NCBI RefSeq assembly: GCF_022605725.1
Contig: NC_065556.1
Location: 28,379,140-28,443,139 of the forward strand
Direction of reading: 5' to 3'
Length of the DNA: 64,000 bases
DNA from: Anthonomus grandis grandis
Taxonomy: Eukaryota; Arthropoda; Insecta; Coleoptera; Curculionidae
Every line of letters begins with the position of its first letter. The stretch's first letter is position 1. Positions 11,659 to 24,655 of this stretch are shown in pieces. The notes beneath the pieces were generated by a model that saw only the letters and a list, made by a program, of their open reading frames with translations, was not told the DNA's origin and did not search any database. A program made the position numbers and the translations under genes.

Positions 11659-14600
11659 GACTTCTTATCCAGTTTTAGGCATTTAGGCCCATCTGACTCC
11701 CAAAATCAGTTATGGATCGCTATCAAATTATCCCTATTATCTATAAATATCACAGTTACGTAAGAAAAATTAAATTTCAAGGAAATCTAAGGTGATGTTG
11801 AAGAATGAAATGCGATCGAATGTGAAAAAATTGACTTTTTACCCACTTTTAGGCATTTAAACCCATATGACTCCCAAAATCAGTTGGCGATCACTATAAA
11901 ATAATCCCTGTCGTTTGTAAATATCATAAATACGTAAGAAAAATTAAATTTCAAGACGATCGAAGGTGATACTGAAGAATGAATTGCGATCGAATGTGAA
12001 AAAATTGACTTTTTACCAACTTTTAGGCATTTAAGCCCAAATGATTCCCAAAATCAGTTAGCGATCATTATAAAATGACCCCTATCGTCTGTAAAGAACA
12101 TAACTACGTAGGAAAAGTTAAATTTCAAGGCGATCTAAGATGACACTGAAGAATGAAATGCGATCGATTGTGGAAAAATTAACTTTTTACCCACTTTTAG
12201 GCATTTAAGCCCAAATGACTCCCAAAATCAGTTAGCGATCATTATAAAATGACTCCTATCGTCTGTAAAGAACATAATTACGTAAGAAAAGTTAAACTTC
12301 AAGGCGATCCAAGGTGTTACTAAAGAATGAAATGCAATCGAATGTGAAAAAATTGACTTTTCACCCACTTTTAGGCATTTAAGCCCATATGACTCCCAAA
12401 ATTAGTTGGAGATCACTATAGAATGATGCCTGTCGTCTGTAAATGTCATAATTACGTAAGCAAAATTAAATTTCAAGGCGATATAAGGTGTTACTGAAGA
12501 ATGAAATGCGATCGAAAGTGAAAAAATTGACTTTTTACCAACTTTTAGGCATTTAAGCCCAAATGATTCCCAAAATCAGTTAGCGATCATTATAAAATGA
12601 CCCCTATCGTCTGTAAAGAACACAATTACGTAAGAAAAGTTAAATATCAAGGCGATCTAAGGTGACACTGAAGAATGAAATGCGATCGACTGTGGAAAAG
12701 TTGACTTTTTACTCACTTTTAGGCATTTAAGCCCATATGACTCCCAAAATCTGTAGGCGAATATTATAAAATGATCCCTATCGTTTGTTAATGTCATAGT
12801 TACGTAAGAAAAATTAAATTTCAAGGCGATCTAAGGTGATAGTAAAGAATGAAATGCGATCGATTGTGAAAAAAATGACTTTTTACCCACTTTTAGGCAT
12901 TTAAGCCTCTATGACTCCCAAAATCAGTTGCCGATCACTATAAAATGATCCCTATCGTTTGTAAATCTCATAATTACATAAGAAAAATTAAATTTCAAGA
13001 CGATCCAAGGTGTTACTGAAGAATGAAATGCCATCGAATGTGAAAAAATTGACTTTTTACTCACTTTTAGGCATTTAAGTCCATATGACTCCCAAAATCA
13101 GTTGCCGATCATTATAAAATGATGCCTATCATCTGTAAATGTCATAATTATGTAAGAAAAATTAAATTCCAAGGTGATCTTAGGTGATACTGAAGAATGA
13201 AATGCGATCGAATGTGAAAAAATTGACTTTTTACCCACTTTTAGGCATTTAAGCCCATATGACTCCCAAAATGAGTTGACGATCATTATAAAATGACCCC
13301 TATCGTCTGTAAAGGACATAACTACGTAAGAAAAGTTCAATTTCAAGGCGATCGAAGGTGTTACTGAAGAATGAAATGTGATCGAATGTAAAAAAATTGA
13401 CTTTTTACCCACTTATAGGCATTTAAGCCCCTATGACTCTCAAAATCAGTTGGCGATCACTATAAAATGATCCCTATCGTTTGTAAATGTCATAATTACG
13501 TGAGAGAAATTAAATTTTAAGACGATCCAAGGTGATAGTAAAGAATGAAATGCGATCGAATGTAAAAAAATTGACTTTTTACCCACTTTTAGGCATTTAA
13601 GCCCAAATGATTCCCAAAATCAGTTAGCGATTATTATAAAATGACCCCTATCGTCTGTAAAGCATAATTACGTAAGAAAAGTTAAATTTCAAGACGATCC
13701 AAGGTATTACTGAAGAATGAAATGCGATCGACTGTGGAAAAGTTGACTTTTTACTCACTTTTAGGCATTTAAGCCCATATGACTCCCAAAATCAGTGGGC
13801 GATTATTATAAAATGATCCCTATCGTTTGTTAATGTCATGGTTACATAAGAAAAATTAAATTTCAAGGTGATCTAAGGTGATAGTAAAGAATGAAATGCG
13901 ATCGAATGTGAAAAAATTGACTTTTTACCCACTTTTAGGCATTTAAGCCCCTATAACTCCCAAAATCAGTTAGCGATCATTATAAAATGATGCCTATCGT
14001 CTGTAAATGTCATAATTATGTAAGAAAAATTAAATTCCAAGGCGATCTTAGGTGATACTGAAGAATGAATTGCGATCGAATGTGAAAAAATTGACTTTTT
14101 ACCCACTTTTAGGCATTTAAGCTTATATGACTATCAAAATCAGTTAGCGATCATTATAAAATGACCCCTATCGTCTGTAAAGAACATAACTACGTAGGAA
14201 AAGTTAAATTTCAAGGCGATCTAAGATGACACTGAAGAATGAAATGCGATCGACTGTGGAAAAGTTGACTTTTTACTCACTTTTAGGCATTTAAGCCCAT
14301 ATGACTCCCAAAATCCGTAGGCGAATATTATAAAATGATCCTTATCGTTTGTTAATGTCATAGTTACGTAAGAAAAATTAAATTTCAAGGCGATCTAAGG
14401 TGATAGTAAAGAATGAAATGCGATCGATTGTGAAAAAAATGACTTTTTACCCACTTTTAGGCATTTACGCCTCTATGACTCCCAAAATCAGTTGCCGATC
14501 ACTATAAAATGATCCCTATCGTTTGTAAATCTCATAATTACATAAGAAAAAATAAATTTCAAGGCGATCCAAGGTGTTACTGAAGAATGAAATGTGATCG

Positions 14601-15130
14601 AATGTAAAAAAATTGACTTTTTACCCACTTTTAGGCATTTAAGCCCCTATGACTCTCAAAATCAGTTGGCGATCACTATAAAATGATCCCTATCGTTTGT
14701 AAATGTCATAGTTACGTGAGAGAAATTAAATTTCAAGACGATCTAAGGTAATAGTAAAGAATGAAATGCGATCGAATGTGAAAAAAATGACTTTTTACCC
14801 ACTTTTAGGCATTTAAGCCCAAATGACTCCCAAAATCAGTTAGCGATCATTATAAAATGACCCCTATCGTCTGTAAAGAACATAATTACGTAAGAAAAAT
14901 TAAATTTAAGACGATTCAAGGTGTTACTGAAGAATGAAATGCGATTGAATGTAAAAAAATTGACTTTTTACCCACTTTTAGGCATTTAAGCCCATATGAC
15001 TCCCAAAATGATTTGGCAATCACTATAAGATGATCCCTATGATCTGTAAAGGGCATAATTACGTCAGAAAAATCAAATTATAAGACGATTCAAGGTGTTA
15101 CTGAAAAATGAAATGCGATCGAATTTAAAA
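11659..15130. repeat. 174-bp satellite array, about 20 monomers
   Basis: The anchor TTGACTTTTTACC is at 11659, 11833, 12007, 12181, 12355, 12529, 12703 and 12877 and continues to about 15130, so the period is 174 bp with only occasional small deletions. The monomer includes GAAATGCGATCGAATGTG, CACTTTTAGGCATTTAAGCC, GACTCCCAAAATCAGTT, GCGATCACTATAAAATGAT and ATTACGTAAGAAAA. Monomers fall into recognisable subtypes that recur in blocks. The minus-strand frame 13098-13412 is a translation of two monomers, not a gene. Confidence 0.96.
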
Positions 15131-15700
15131 AAAAATACTTCTTAGCCAAGATCAGTTGGGAATCGCTATTAAATTCTCGCTATTGTCCGCAAAGATCACA
15201 ATTACGAAAGAAAAGTCAAATTTCAAGTTCTGTCTTACAAAAAGCGACTTCGATTGCCTAGAAGAAATCAAACTTTTAAAAAATTGGTTTCAACTCTTGT
15301 TTTAATAAACAGAAATTTACCCCCGATTGTTTTAACTTTAACAAATAAAACATTACTTCACCACATAGTTAATACATAGGAGTACACTGCGGAAACGTTA
15401 ACCCGGTTGCATTCGCCCTCCCGACAAAACCGCAAAACGTATTTCAGCGGGATTTTCTTCAACAAATCCCGACATTTCCCAGATAAAAGTTTTCCCCGTA
15501 TAGCTCCCGGGGCTCCGCCGGCATATCCTTTATATACCATTATATTTATGATAATGCGAAACAATTGAATGTAAAGTTGTACGCTCTCGGCGGGTAATAA
15601 GTTCTCCTCGTCATCCCTTAAAGGAGAAGGCATTTTTGGCACACCAACACTGAAGTTGAGAAGATTGAAAATTTAATTTTTGCTGTAGCAGTTAATTTCG
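15131..15700. other. Spacer between two arrays; GC-richer island
   Basis: The first 200 bases are a decaying edge of the 174-bp array plus short-motif repeat. From about 15360 to 15660 the sequence is GC-richer and looks single-copy. The 94-codon minus-strand frame there has no domain or splice signals that I trust. Confidence 0.4.
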
Positions 15701-16603
15701 CTCTAATAAGACTTTTATCCGGAGAAGAACATTCAGGAAGTAAAAGTGGAGAAACGGGCAGGAGCACTTTTTGTCCGTTTCTTTCTTCTCTTTGTATGAG
15801 CTTCTTTTATTTTTTTCCAGGCAGTCCAAAGTTCTTAGTTCATTTTATCCAGTTAGTACAATTTTTCTTCTATTTCTTTCCAGGCAGTTGCAGTCGGTTT
15901 CTGGGTAATTGAAGTCCCAAGTTAAAGTCTCTAGTCTTTTCCACACAGTTAAATAGAGAAAAAAATTGCGCTTTCAACTACCTGGAAGAGAATTTTTTTG
16001 TTTGTTGCTCAATAGATAGTAAAAAAATGATCGTCGTGTCCATTAAAGTTATGCATAACTTTTTTAAATTTTCCAATTATTGCAGCCCTATTTGGCTCTA
16101 CAGTTAAATTTATTAAGACGTTGCCGTCAAGAAAAACCTTCAGGAAGTAAAAGTGGAGATATAGGCAAAAAAATGGTTTTTGTATGGGCTTCTTTTATTC
16201 TTTCCAGGCAGTTGGAAATAGCGGTTTCTTTGTTCATTTTATCCAGGTAGTTCAGTTTTTCTTCTATTTCTTTTCAGGCAGTTGCAGTCGTTTTCCGGGT
16301 AATTGAATTTTTCCTTGTTTTTTTCTTAAGACAGTTACTAAAAAAAATCTTTTTTATCTTCCAGGCAATTCAAGTCATAATTTTTATTCCTTTTAAGAGT
16401 TAAAGTCTCTAGTTCTTTCCACACAGTTAGAAAAGAGATAGAGCAAAAAATACTCTTTCAACTACCTGGAAGAGTGTATTAGCTTTTTTGTTCATTGCTC
16501 AATATATAGTAAAGAAATGATCGTCGTGTCCATTTAAGTTATGCATAACTTTGTTAAATTTTCCAATTATTGCAATTGAAATTTGCCTGAGAGCGTATTA
16601 ATA

Positions 16604-16960
16604 AAGGCTTTCTGGAATACGACAATATTTGCCGATGAAACCAAAATAAGGCTGTTTGAGTTTTATGAAAAATTATTAATGTGGAGAAAGCCCAATGAAG
16701 TGCTGAATTAAAAAAAAAATGAAACCCACTGTAAAGTGGAGTGATGTTGTGCGATGGAGCAATAAATTAACAACACATATGATATAGAGTTTGAACCATG
16801 GTTGCTATATAATGCCTTGCCTAAAAGCACTATCATCATATTTGAATGTAAGTGAAAATTTGAGGATAATATTGAAAAATAAACTAATTAGGCTTCCAAT
16901 ATCAAAAAAAGAAAAATGACAGAAATTTAGAGCACACTAACTCTATATTACATTTGAAAA
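16604..16960 (+). pseudogene. Tc1-like transposase remnant (array copy 1)
   Basis: From 16604 an open stretch reads AFWNTTIFADETKI and then MWRKPNEVLN, closely resembling the first catalytic-Asp region of Tc1-family transposases (W..VIFADESKF...WRKPN.ALN). It continues in broken frames with MKPTVKWS and, further on, WLLYNALPKS and a lysine-rich stretch KKRKMTEI. These suggest the remains of the VRQWLLYN...PKV and later segments. The second Asp motif and the SPDLNPIE motif are not recognisable. It is embedded in the 1.72-kb repeat and has been amplified with it. Confidence 0.72.
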
Positions 16961-18323
16961 GTTGGTGGGATCAATTATTACAAGACATAATTGATAATCA
17001 AGGAGGACCAAGCAAGCAAGTATTAACAGCTGTTATTCACATTATTAAGTTGGTCTGCTTGTTTTAATATAGTAATTTTAGTTTTGTATGATTTTTAATT
17101 TGTGACATTTAAATTCAACGATTTTTTAGTTGAATATTTATCAATTATTAGGTATTAGATCAATATTAGAAAAGTCTCTAGCTTTAAGCTTATTTAATTT
17201 CAGCTTGTGGTTCTTTTTAATTAAGAATAAAGAATCAGAAAAAAATATTTTTCTTTAAATAACCAGTGTGCCACTATAGGTATTTCCTATAAATAGTAAT
17301 AGTAATAGTGATAGTAAGATATTTGAATAATGAAAAAGAAATTAAAAATGTATCATTTGTATCCAATATATTATTTAAACGATAAAACTAAAAATGAAGA
17401 ACATTGTAAAAATAGGTCTGATAATGTAAGACTGATTGATATTATAAGTACGAATTAAATTTAATAAGACGTTGCCGTCAAGAAAAACCTTCAGGAAGTT
17501 AAAGTGGAGAAACAGGCAGAAAATGGTTTTTGTATGGGTTTCTTTTATTCTTTCCAGGCAGTTGCAGTCGGTTTCTGGATAATTAAATTTTTCCTTGTTT
17601 TTTTCTCAAGACTGTTGCTAAAACTGTTAAGAAAAAAATCTTTATCTTCCAGGCAATTCAAGTCCTAATTTTTATTCCTTTCCATTCATTTTTCTTGTTT
17701 TTTCTCAAGAGAGTTAAAGTGTCTAGTTTTTTCCACACAGTTGAATAGAGAAAAAATTGCGCTCTCAACTACCTGCAAGACAACTTTTTTCTTCATTTCT
17801 TAATTTATAGTAAAGAAATGATCGTCGTGCCCATTAAAGTTATGCATAACTTTTTTAAATTTTCCAATTATTGCAGCCCTATTTGCCCCTACAGTTAAAT
17901 TTAATAAGACGTTGCCGTCAAGAAAAACCTTCAGGAAGTAAAAGTGGAGATATAGGCAAAAAAATGGTTTTTGTATGGGCTTCTTTTATTCTTTCCAGGC
18001 AGTTGTAGTCGTTTTCCGGGTAATTGAATTTTTCCTTGTTTTTTTTCTTAAGACAGTTACAAAAAAAATCTTCTTTATCTTCCAAGCAATTCAAGTCATA
18101 ATTTTTATTCCTTTTAAGAGTTAAAGTCTCTAGTTATTTCCACACAGTTAGAATAGAGATAGAGAAAAAATTACTCTTTCAACTACCTGGAGAGTGTATT
18201 TGCGTTTTTGTTCATTGCTCAATATATAGTAAAGAAATGATCGTCGTGTCCATTTAAGTTATGCATAACTTTGTTAAATTTTCCAATTATTGCAATTGAA
18301 ATTTGCCTGAGAGCGTATTAATA

Positions 18324-18690
18324 AAGGCTTTCTGGAATACGGCAATATTTGCCGATGAAACCAAAATAAGGCTGTTTGAGTTTTATGAAAAATTATTAAT
18401 GTGGAGAAAGCCTAAGGAAGTGCTGAAATAAAAAAATATGAAACCCACTGTAAAGTGGAGTGGTGTTGTGCGATGGAGCAATAAATTAACAACACATATG
18501 ATATAGAGTTTGAACCATGGTTGCTATATAATGCCTTGCCTAAAAGCACCATCATCATATTTGAATGTAAGTGAAAATTTGAGGATAATATTGAAAAATA
18601 AACTAAATAGGCTTCCAATATCAAAAAAAAGAAAAATGACAGAAATTTAGAGCACACTAACTATATATTACATTTGAAAAGTTGGTGGGA
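18324..18690 (+). pseudogene. Tc1-like transposase remnant (array copy 2)
   Basis: This is the same remnant as at 16604, displaced by 1720 bp, with the AFWNT(A)IFADETKI and MWRKP landmarks. The stops and frame breaks are the same as in copy 1, so the gene died before the unit was amplified. Confidence 0.72.
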
Positions 18691-20036
18691 TCAATTATTA
18701 CAAGACATAATTGATAATCAAGGAGGACCAAGCAAGCAAGTATTAACAGCTGTTATTCACGTTATTAAGTTGCTTTAATATAGTAATTTTAGTTTTGCAT
18801 GATTTTTAATTTGTGACATTAAAATCCAACGTTTTTTTAGTTGAATATTTATCAATTATTAGGCATTAGATCAATATTAGAAAAGCTTCTCTAGCTTTAA
18901 GCTTATTTAATTTCAGCTTGTGGTTCTTTTTAATTAAGAATAAAGAATCAGAAAAAAATATTTTTCTTTTAATAACCAGTGTGCCACTATAGGTATTTCC
19001 TATGAATAGTAATAGTAATAGTGATAGTAAGATATTTGAATAATGAAAAAGAAATTAAAAAGGTATCATTTGTATCCAATATATTATTTAAACGATAAAA
19101 CTAAAAATGAAGAACATTGTAAAAATAGGTCTGATAATGTAAGACTGATTGATATTATAAGTACGAATTAAATTTAATAAGACGTTGCCGTCAAAAAAAA
19201 CCTTCAAGAAGTAAAAGTGGAGAAACAGGCAGAAAATGGTTTTTGTATGGGCTTCTTTTATTCTTTCCAGGCAGTTGCAGTCGGTTTCTGGATAATTACA
19301 TTTTTCCTTGTTTTTTTCTTAAGACTGTTGCTAAAACTGTTAAGAAAAAAATCTTTATCTTCCAGGCAATTCAAGTCCTAATTTTTATTTTTTTCCATTC
19401 ATTTCTCTTGTTTTTTCTCAAGAGAGTTAAAGTCTCTAGTTTTTTCCACACAGTTAAATAGAGGAAAAATTGCGCTCTCAACTACCTGGAAGAGAACTTT
19501 TTTGTTCATTGCTCAATTTATAGTAAAGAAATTATTGTCGTGTCCATTAAAGTTATGCATAACTTTTTTAAATTTTCCAATTATTGCAGCCCTATTTGCC
19601 TCTACAGTTAAATTTAATAAGACGTTGCCGTCAAGAAAAACCTTCAGGAAGTAAAAGTGGAGAAATAGGCAGAAAATGGTTTTTGTATGGGCTTCTTCTA
19701 TTTCTTTCCAGACAGTTGCAGTCGGTTTTCGGGTAATTAAATTTTTCCTTGTTTTTTTCTTAAGACAATTACTAAAAGAAATCTTCTTTATCTTCCAGGC
19801 AATTCAATTCACAATTTTTATTCCTTTTAAGAGTTAAAGTCTCTAGTTCTTTCCACACGGTTAGAATAGAGATAGAGAAAAAATTACTCTTTCAACTACC
19901 TGGAGAGTGTATTTGCGTTTTTGTTCATTGCTCAATATATAGTAAAGAAATGATCGTCGTGTCCATTTAAGTTATGCATAACTTTGTTAAATTTTCCAAT
20001 TATTGCAATTGAAATTTGCCTGAGAACGTATTAATA

Positions 20037-20405
20037 AAGGCTTTCTGGAATATGGCAATATTTGCCGATGAAACCAAAATAAGGCTGTTTGAGTTCTATG
20101 AAAAACTATTAATGTGGAGAAAGCCCAATAAAGTGCTGAAATAAAAAAATAATATGAAACCCACTGTAAAGTGAAGTGATGTTGTGCGATGGAGCAATAA
20201 ATTAACAACACATATGATATAGAGTTTGAACCATGGTTGCTATATAATGCCTTGCCTAAAAGCACTATCATCATATTTGATTGTAAGTGAAAATTTGAGG
20301 ATAATATTGAAAAATAAACTTAATAGGCTTCCAATATCAAAAAAAGAAAAATGACAGAAATATAGAGCACACTAACTATATATTATATTTGTAAAGTTGG
20401 TGGGA
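20037..20405 (+). pseudogene. Tc1-like transposase remnant (array copy 3)
   Basis: This is the third copy, 1713 bp after the second, and it shares the disabling changes. The minus-strand frames overlapping copies 2 and 3 (18412-18657, 19987-20274) are antisense shadows of this remnant. Confidence 0.72.
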
Positions 20406-21830
20406 TCAATTATTACAAGACATAATTGATAATCAAGGAGGACCAAGCAAGCAAGTATTAACAGCTGTTATTCACATTATTAAGTTGGTCTGCTTGCTTT
20501 AATATAGTAATTTTAGTTTTGCATGATTTTTAATTTGTGACATTAAAATCCAACGATTTTTTAGTTGAATATTTATCAATTATTAGGTATTAGATCAATA
20601 TTAGAAAAGTCTCTTGCCTTAAGCTTATTTAATTTCAGCTTGTGGTTCTTTTTAATTAAAAATAAAGAATCAGAAAAAAATATTTTTCTTTAAATAACCA
20701 GTGTGCCACTATACATATTTCCTATAAATAGCAATAGTAATAGTGATAGTAAGATATTTGAATAATAAAAAAGAAATTAAAAAGGTATCATTTGTATCCA
20801 ATATATTATTTGAACGATAAAACTAAAAATGAAGAACATTGTAAAGATAGGTCTGATAATGTAAGACTGATTGATATTATAAGTACAAATTCAATTTAAT
20901 AAGACGTTGCCGTCAAGAAAAACCTTCAGGAAGTTAAAGTGGAGAAACAGGCAGAAAATGGTTTTTGTATGGGCTTCTTTTATTCTTTCCAGGCAGTTGC
21001 AGTCGGTTTCTGGATAATTAAATTTTTCCTTGTTTTTTTCTTAAGACTGTTGCTAAAACTGTTAAGAAAAAAATCTTTATCTTCCAGGCAATTCAAGTCC
21101 TAATTTTTATTCCTTTCCATTAATTTCTCTTGTTTTTTCTCAAGAGAGTTAAAGTCTCTAGTTTTTTCCACACAGTTAAATAGAGGAAAAATTGCGCTCT
21201 CAACTACCTGGAAGAGAACTTTTTTGTTCATTGCTCAATTTATAGTAAAGAAATGATCGTCGTGTCCATTAAAGTTATGCATAAGTTTTTTAAATTTTCC
21301 AATTATTGCAGCCCTATTTGCCTCTACAGTTAAATTTAATAAGACATTGCCGTCAAGAAAAACCTTCAGGAAGGAAAAGTGGAGAAACAGGCAGAAAATG
21401 ATTTTTGTATGGGCTTCTTTTATTCTTTCCAGGCAGTTGCAGTCGGTTTCCCGGTAATTGAATTTTTCCTTGCTTCTTTCTCAAGACAGTTGCTAAATCT
21501 GTTTCGAAAAAAATCCTCTTTATCTTCCAGGCAATTCAAGTCATAATTTTTATTCCTTTCCATTCATTTCTCTTGTTTTTTCTCAAGAGAGTTAATGTCT
21601 TTAATAATTTTTGAAGAGAGAAAAAATTACCTGGAAGAGAACTTTTTTGTTCCTAGTCAGGTGAACCATTGCTCAATTTATAGTAAAGAAATGATCATCG
21701 CATCCATTAAACTTATGCATAACTTTTTTAAATTTTCCAATTATTGCACCCCTATTTGGCTCTACAGTTAAATAAGACGTTGCCGTCAAGAAAAACCTTC
21801 AAGAGAGCTAAAATTGACGAGGGGGTTGGC

Positions 21831-22139
21831 TCCACGGGTAAATATTTGAGAGGGCCGTTTGCTTTAAACTCTCTTATCTTATTAACGTTTAACGGCAAAC
21901 ATTAAATCCCCGTTTCTGTTTGTACTTCCGTTTAGCTGGATCAACGATGTGCTTACAGTACAACTGTTCCTTCGTGATTGCACGGCGATTACTCTGCGGG
22001 GTGACAGATTTCCAGATAAACTTTCGGGGGTTGTAGTTTATGTCGGGCGGAGGAGGAAAGTGCTTTTTGTGTTGGGGTTGGAGTGGAGTTTTTGCTAGTT
22101 TTGGGGTTCCATGTAGTCGGGAGTTTCTTTGTTCCCTTT
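21831..22139. other. Short single-copy-looking island
   Basis: About 300 bases of mixed composition separate the 1.72-kb array from decayed relatives. No coding evidence is visible. Confidence 0.4.
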
Positions 22140-24655
22140 TTTTCCAGGCGGTTCAATCTTTTTGTCTCTCTTCCAAGCATTTTAAATGATAATGTTTGTT
22201 CCTTTTCCCAGTGAGTTAAAGAGTTATTCCGTTTCTTTCAGGCAGTTGAAATTATCTTCAAAGCAATTTAAGTTAAAAATGTTGGCTTGCCATGTTTTTT
22301 TACTCAGCAGCAGCTATTATTGTCTTTTAGTTGAATTTTTCTGTTATTTTTTCCAGGCAGTTAAAGTAATTTATTCTTAATTCTTCCAGGGAGTTAAAAT
22401 AAAGAAAACAATTTTTTAGCTTCTTACAAAAGAAATCGTAGCCATTTTTAGTGTTTTTCAGGCTGTTGAAATCATTGTCCTGACCTTTCTACGCAGAAAA
22501 AGCAAACGAAAATTATGCTTTCAACTGCTTGTACGAAAATTTTATTTATTTTTTCCTCATTGGAGCGATTTAGCAGAAAACAGCGACTTACAATAAAGAA
22601 CTGATCATCGTATCCATTAAAGTTATGCACAATTTTTAATATTTTCCAATTATTGCAGATTTGAAGTTGAATTTTCACTATTTTCTCGCTAGATATTTAC
22701 AGTTTTTTTTACCTTAAGCTTTCCAGCTGAAGTTGGAAGTTTCTCTGTTTCTTTTTTTCCAGGCGGTTCAAACTTCAGATTCTTTGTCTCTCTTTCAAGC
22801 ACTTTAAATAATAATGTTTGTTCCTTTTCCCAGTGAGCTAAAGAGTTATTTCGTTTCTTCCAGGCAGAAGAAGGAAGAATTTATGCTCTTAGATGCATGC
22901 AAAAAATCAAGTTGATGTCCTTCTTCCAAGCAGTTGAAATGCTAGTTTTCTTTCTTCAAAGCAGCCCAAGTCTATAAGTTTTTTTACTCAAGAGCAGCCT
23001 TTAAGTTGATTTTTTTTTTAATTTTTCCTGGCAGTTAAAGTAATTTATTCTTAATTCTTCCAGGGAGTTAATATAAAGAAAACAATTTTTTTGCTTCTTA
23101 CAAAAGAAATCGTAGCCATTTTTAGGGTTTTTTAGACGGTTGAAATCATTTTCCTGACCTTTCTATGCAGACAGAGCAAGCAAAAATTATGCTTTCAACT
23201 GCCTGTACGAACATTTTATTTGTCTCTTCGTCAGGTAACCATTGGAGAGATTTAGCAGAAAACAGCGATTTATAATAAAGAAATGATCGTCGTATCCAAT
23301 AAAGTTATGCACAATTTTTAATATTTTCTAATTATTGCAAATTTGAAGTTAAAATCTAATTATTTTCTTTATTTCTTTTTTTCTAGATAGTTAATTAGCT
23401 TTTTAGCCAATTGCCGTTAAATGTTTCTTAAAATTTTTCCTTACTTCTTTCAGATGCTAAAATTCTCAAAAAAAAACAAAATTTTTCTCTTTTTTCCTGG
23501 TAGTTTTAAGAATTTTTTTCTCCTTCTTTAAGGAAGTTAAAGTCTTATTCTATTTATTGATTTTTGATTATTGGAAATTGACGTCAATTGCCGAAAATAA
23601 ATTTAAAAAAAAATGTTGGAAAAATTTAATTGAAAAGCCTGAAAATATAAATTGATGTTGAATGCCTGAAATAAAATATCAAATGCTTAAAAAATTAGCT
23701 TAATTAAATGACTGCATTACGTGGAAAATGATTTAAAATGCTTGGAAATCGGTGCTGATTGGACTACGTAAAGTGGAAAATGACTTTGAAGTCCTGGAAC
23801 TCCAACAAAATGACGCGAAGCATCTAAAAGGCATGGAAAATTACCCTAAATGCCTAAAATACAAAGAGTTATTTGCAATTCTTGGATATATAGAAATTGA
23901 CTTCAAAATTATTCCAGGCAATTGAAAAAAATTGAAATTTTACTTTTAGCAGGCAGTCGAATTATAATTTTTCGATCTTTAAAAATCCTATTCAAAGTCT
24001 ATATTAATTTTTTTCAGTTAAAGTAGAAAAAATTGTGGTTCCTTTAAAGTGGAATTATTTAAAATGTTTTTGGGATACCTAAATGAAATAGGATTAGTCA
24101 GTTCAACCTGTTCAGTCGGTAAAGATTTTGTAAAAGAGAAGTTGAAGCCATTTTTCCTTTGATGCAATTAAAGCAGTTAAAAATTGTGCCTTTAACTGCC
24201 TGGAAGAGAATTTTTTTTATTTATTTATTATCGTATTCATTGAAGTCATGCAGGATTTTTAACATTTCCCAGTTATTGCAGATTTAAAGTTAAACTCTGT
24301 AACATGTTTCTTTGCCAGGTATTTAAAGTCTTTTTCTAGGCAGTTGAAGCAAGAGTGTTTTTTACTGTCTAGGAGCAGCCATTTTGGGTCCAGACTCTTA
24401 GAATCGAATTAAAGTCCAAAATGTCTTTTTACAGGAAGCTAAATTATTTTTTTAAATTTTTCTAGGGAATTATTTTTTTCTTTTTAAAAGAGAAGGTAAA
24501 GCCATTTTTCCTGATCCTTTGATACAATCAAAGTAAAAAAAAATGTGTTATTAACTGCCTGGAATAGAGTTTTGTTTTTTTCTTTATTGGTTAATTTATA
24601 GTAAAGAAATGACCATCGTCGTATCAATTTAAGTTATGCATATATTTTACCATCT
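22140..24655 (+). repeat. Decayed relatives of the 440-bp subunit, including a two-copy duplication
   Basis: TTCCAGGCAGTT-type motifs and the ATGATCGTCGTATCCA...AAGTTATGCA segment recur near 22600-22640, 23280-23320, 24225-24260 and 24605-24640. Two blocks are clearly duplicated, about 625-675 bp apart. AATGTTTGTTCCTTTTCCCA occurs at 22192 and 22815, and TTCTTAATTCTTCCAGGGAG at about 22374 and 23048. No Tc1 remnant is seen. No coding potential. Confidence 0.7.

Larger units (their letters stand above)
15701..21830 (+). repeat. Tandem array of a 1.72-kb compound unit, about 3.5 copies
   Basis: GACGTTGCCGTCAAGAAAAA recurs as pairs about 440 bp apart (17468/17908, 19181/19621, 20903/21345). Each pair repeats after 1713-1722 bp. 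A diverged first copy begins near 15705 (TAATAAGAC...ACATTCAGGAAGTAAAAG). Each unit has two related 440-bp subunits rich in TTTCCAGGCAGTTG and CTACCTGGAAGAG and ending in the ATGATCGTCGTGTCCATT...AAGTTATGCATAACTT segment. A long subunit follows with a dead Tc1 transposase fragment. Copies are nearly identical over long stretches, which points to recent or homogenised amplification. Confidence 0.93.

Noticed and set aside
13098..13412. 104-codon minus-strand frame in the 174-bp array
   Set aside because: Two near-identical halves of the peptide correspond to consecutive satellite monomers; it is open by chance.
11659..15130. Possible CRISPR array
   Set aside because: Units are contiguous 174-bp satellites with no short repeat/unique spacer alternation, and the context is eukaryotic.
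15358..15642. 94-codon minus-strand frame
   Set aside because: No family resemblance and no convincing splice sites; it is probably chance in a GC-richer island.
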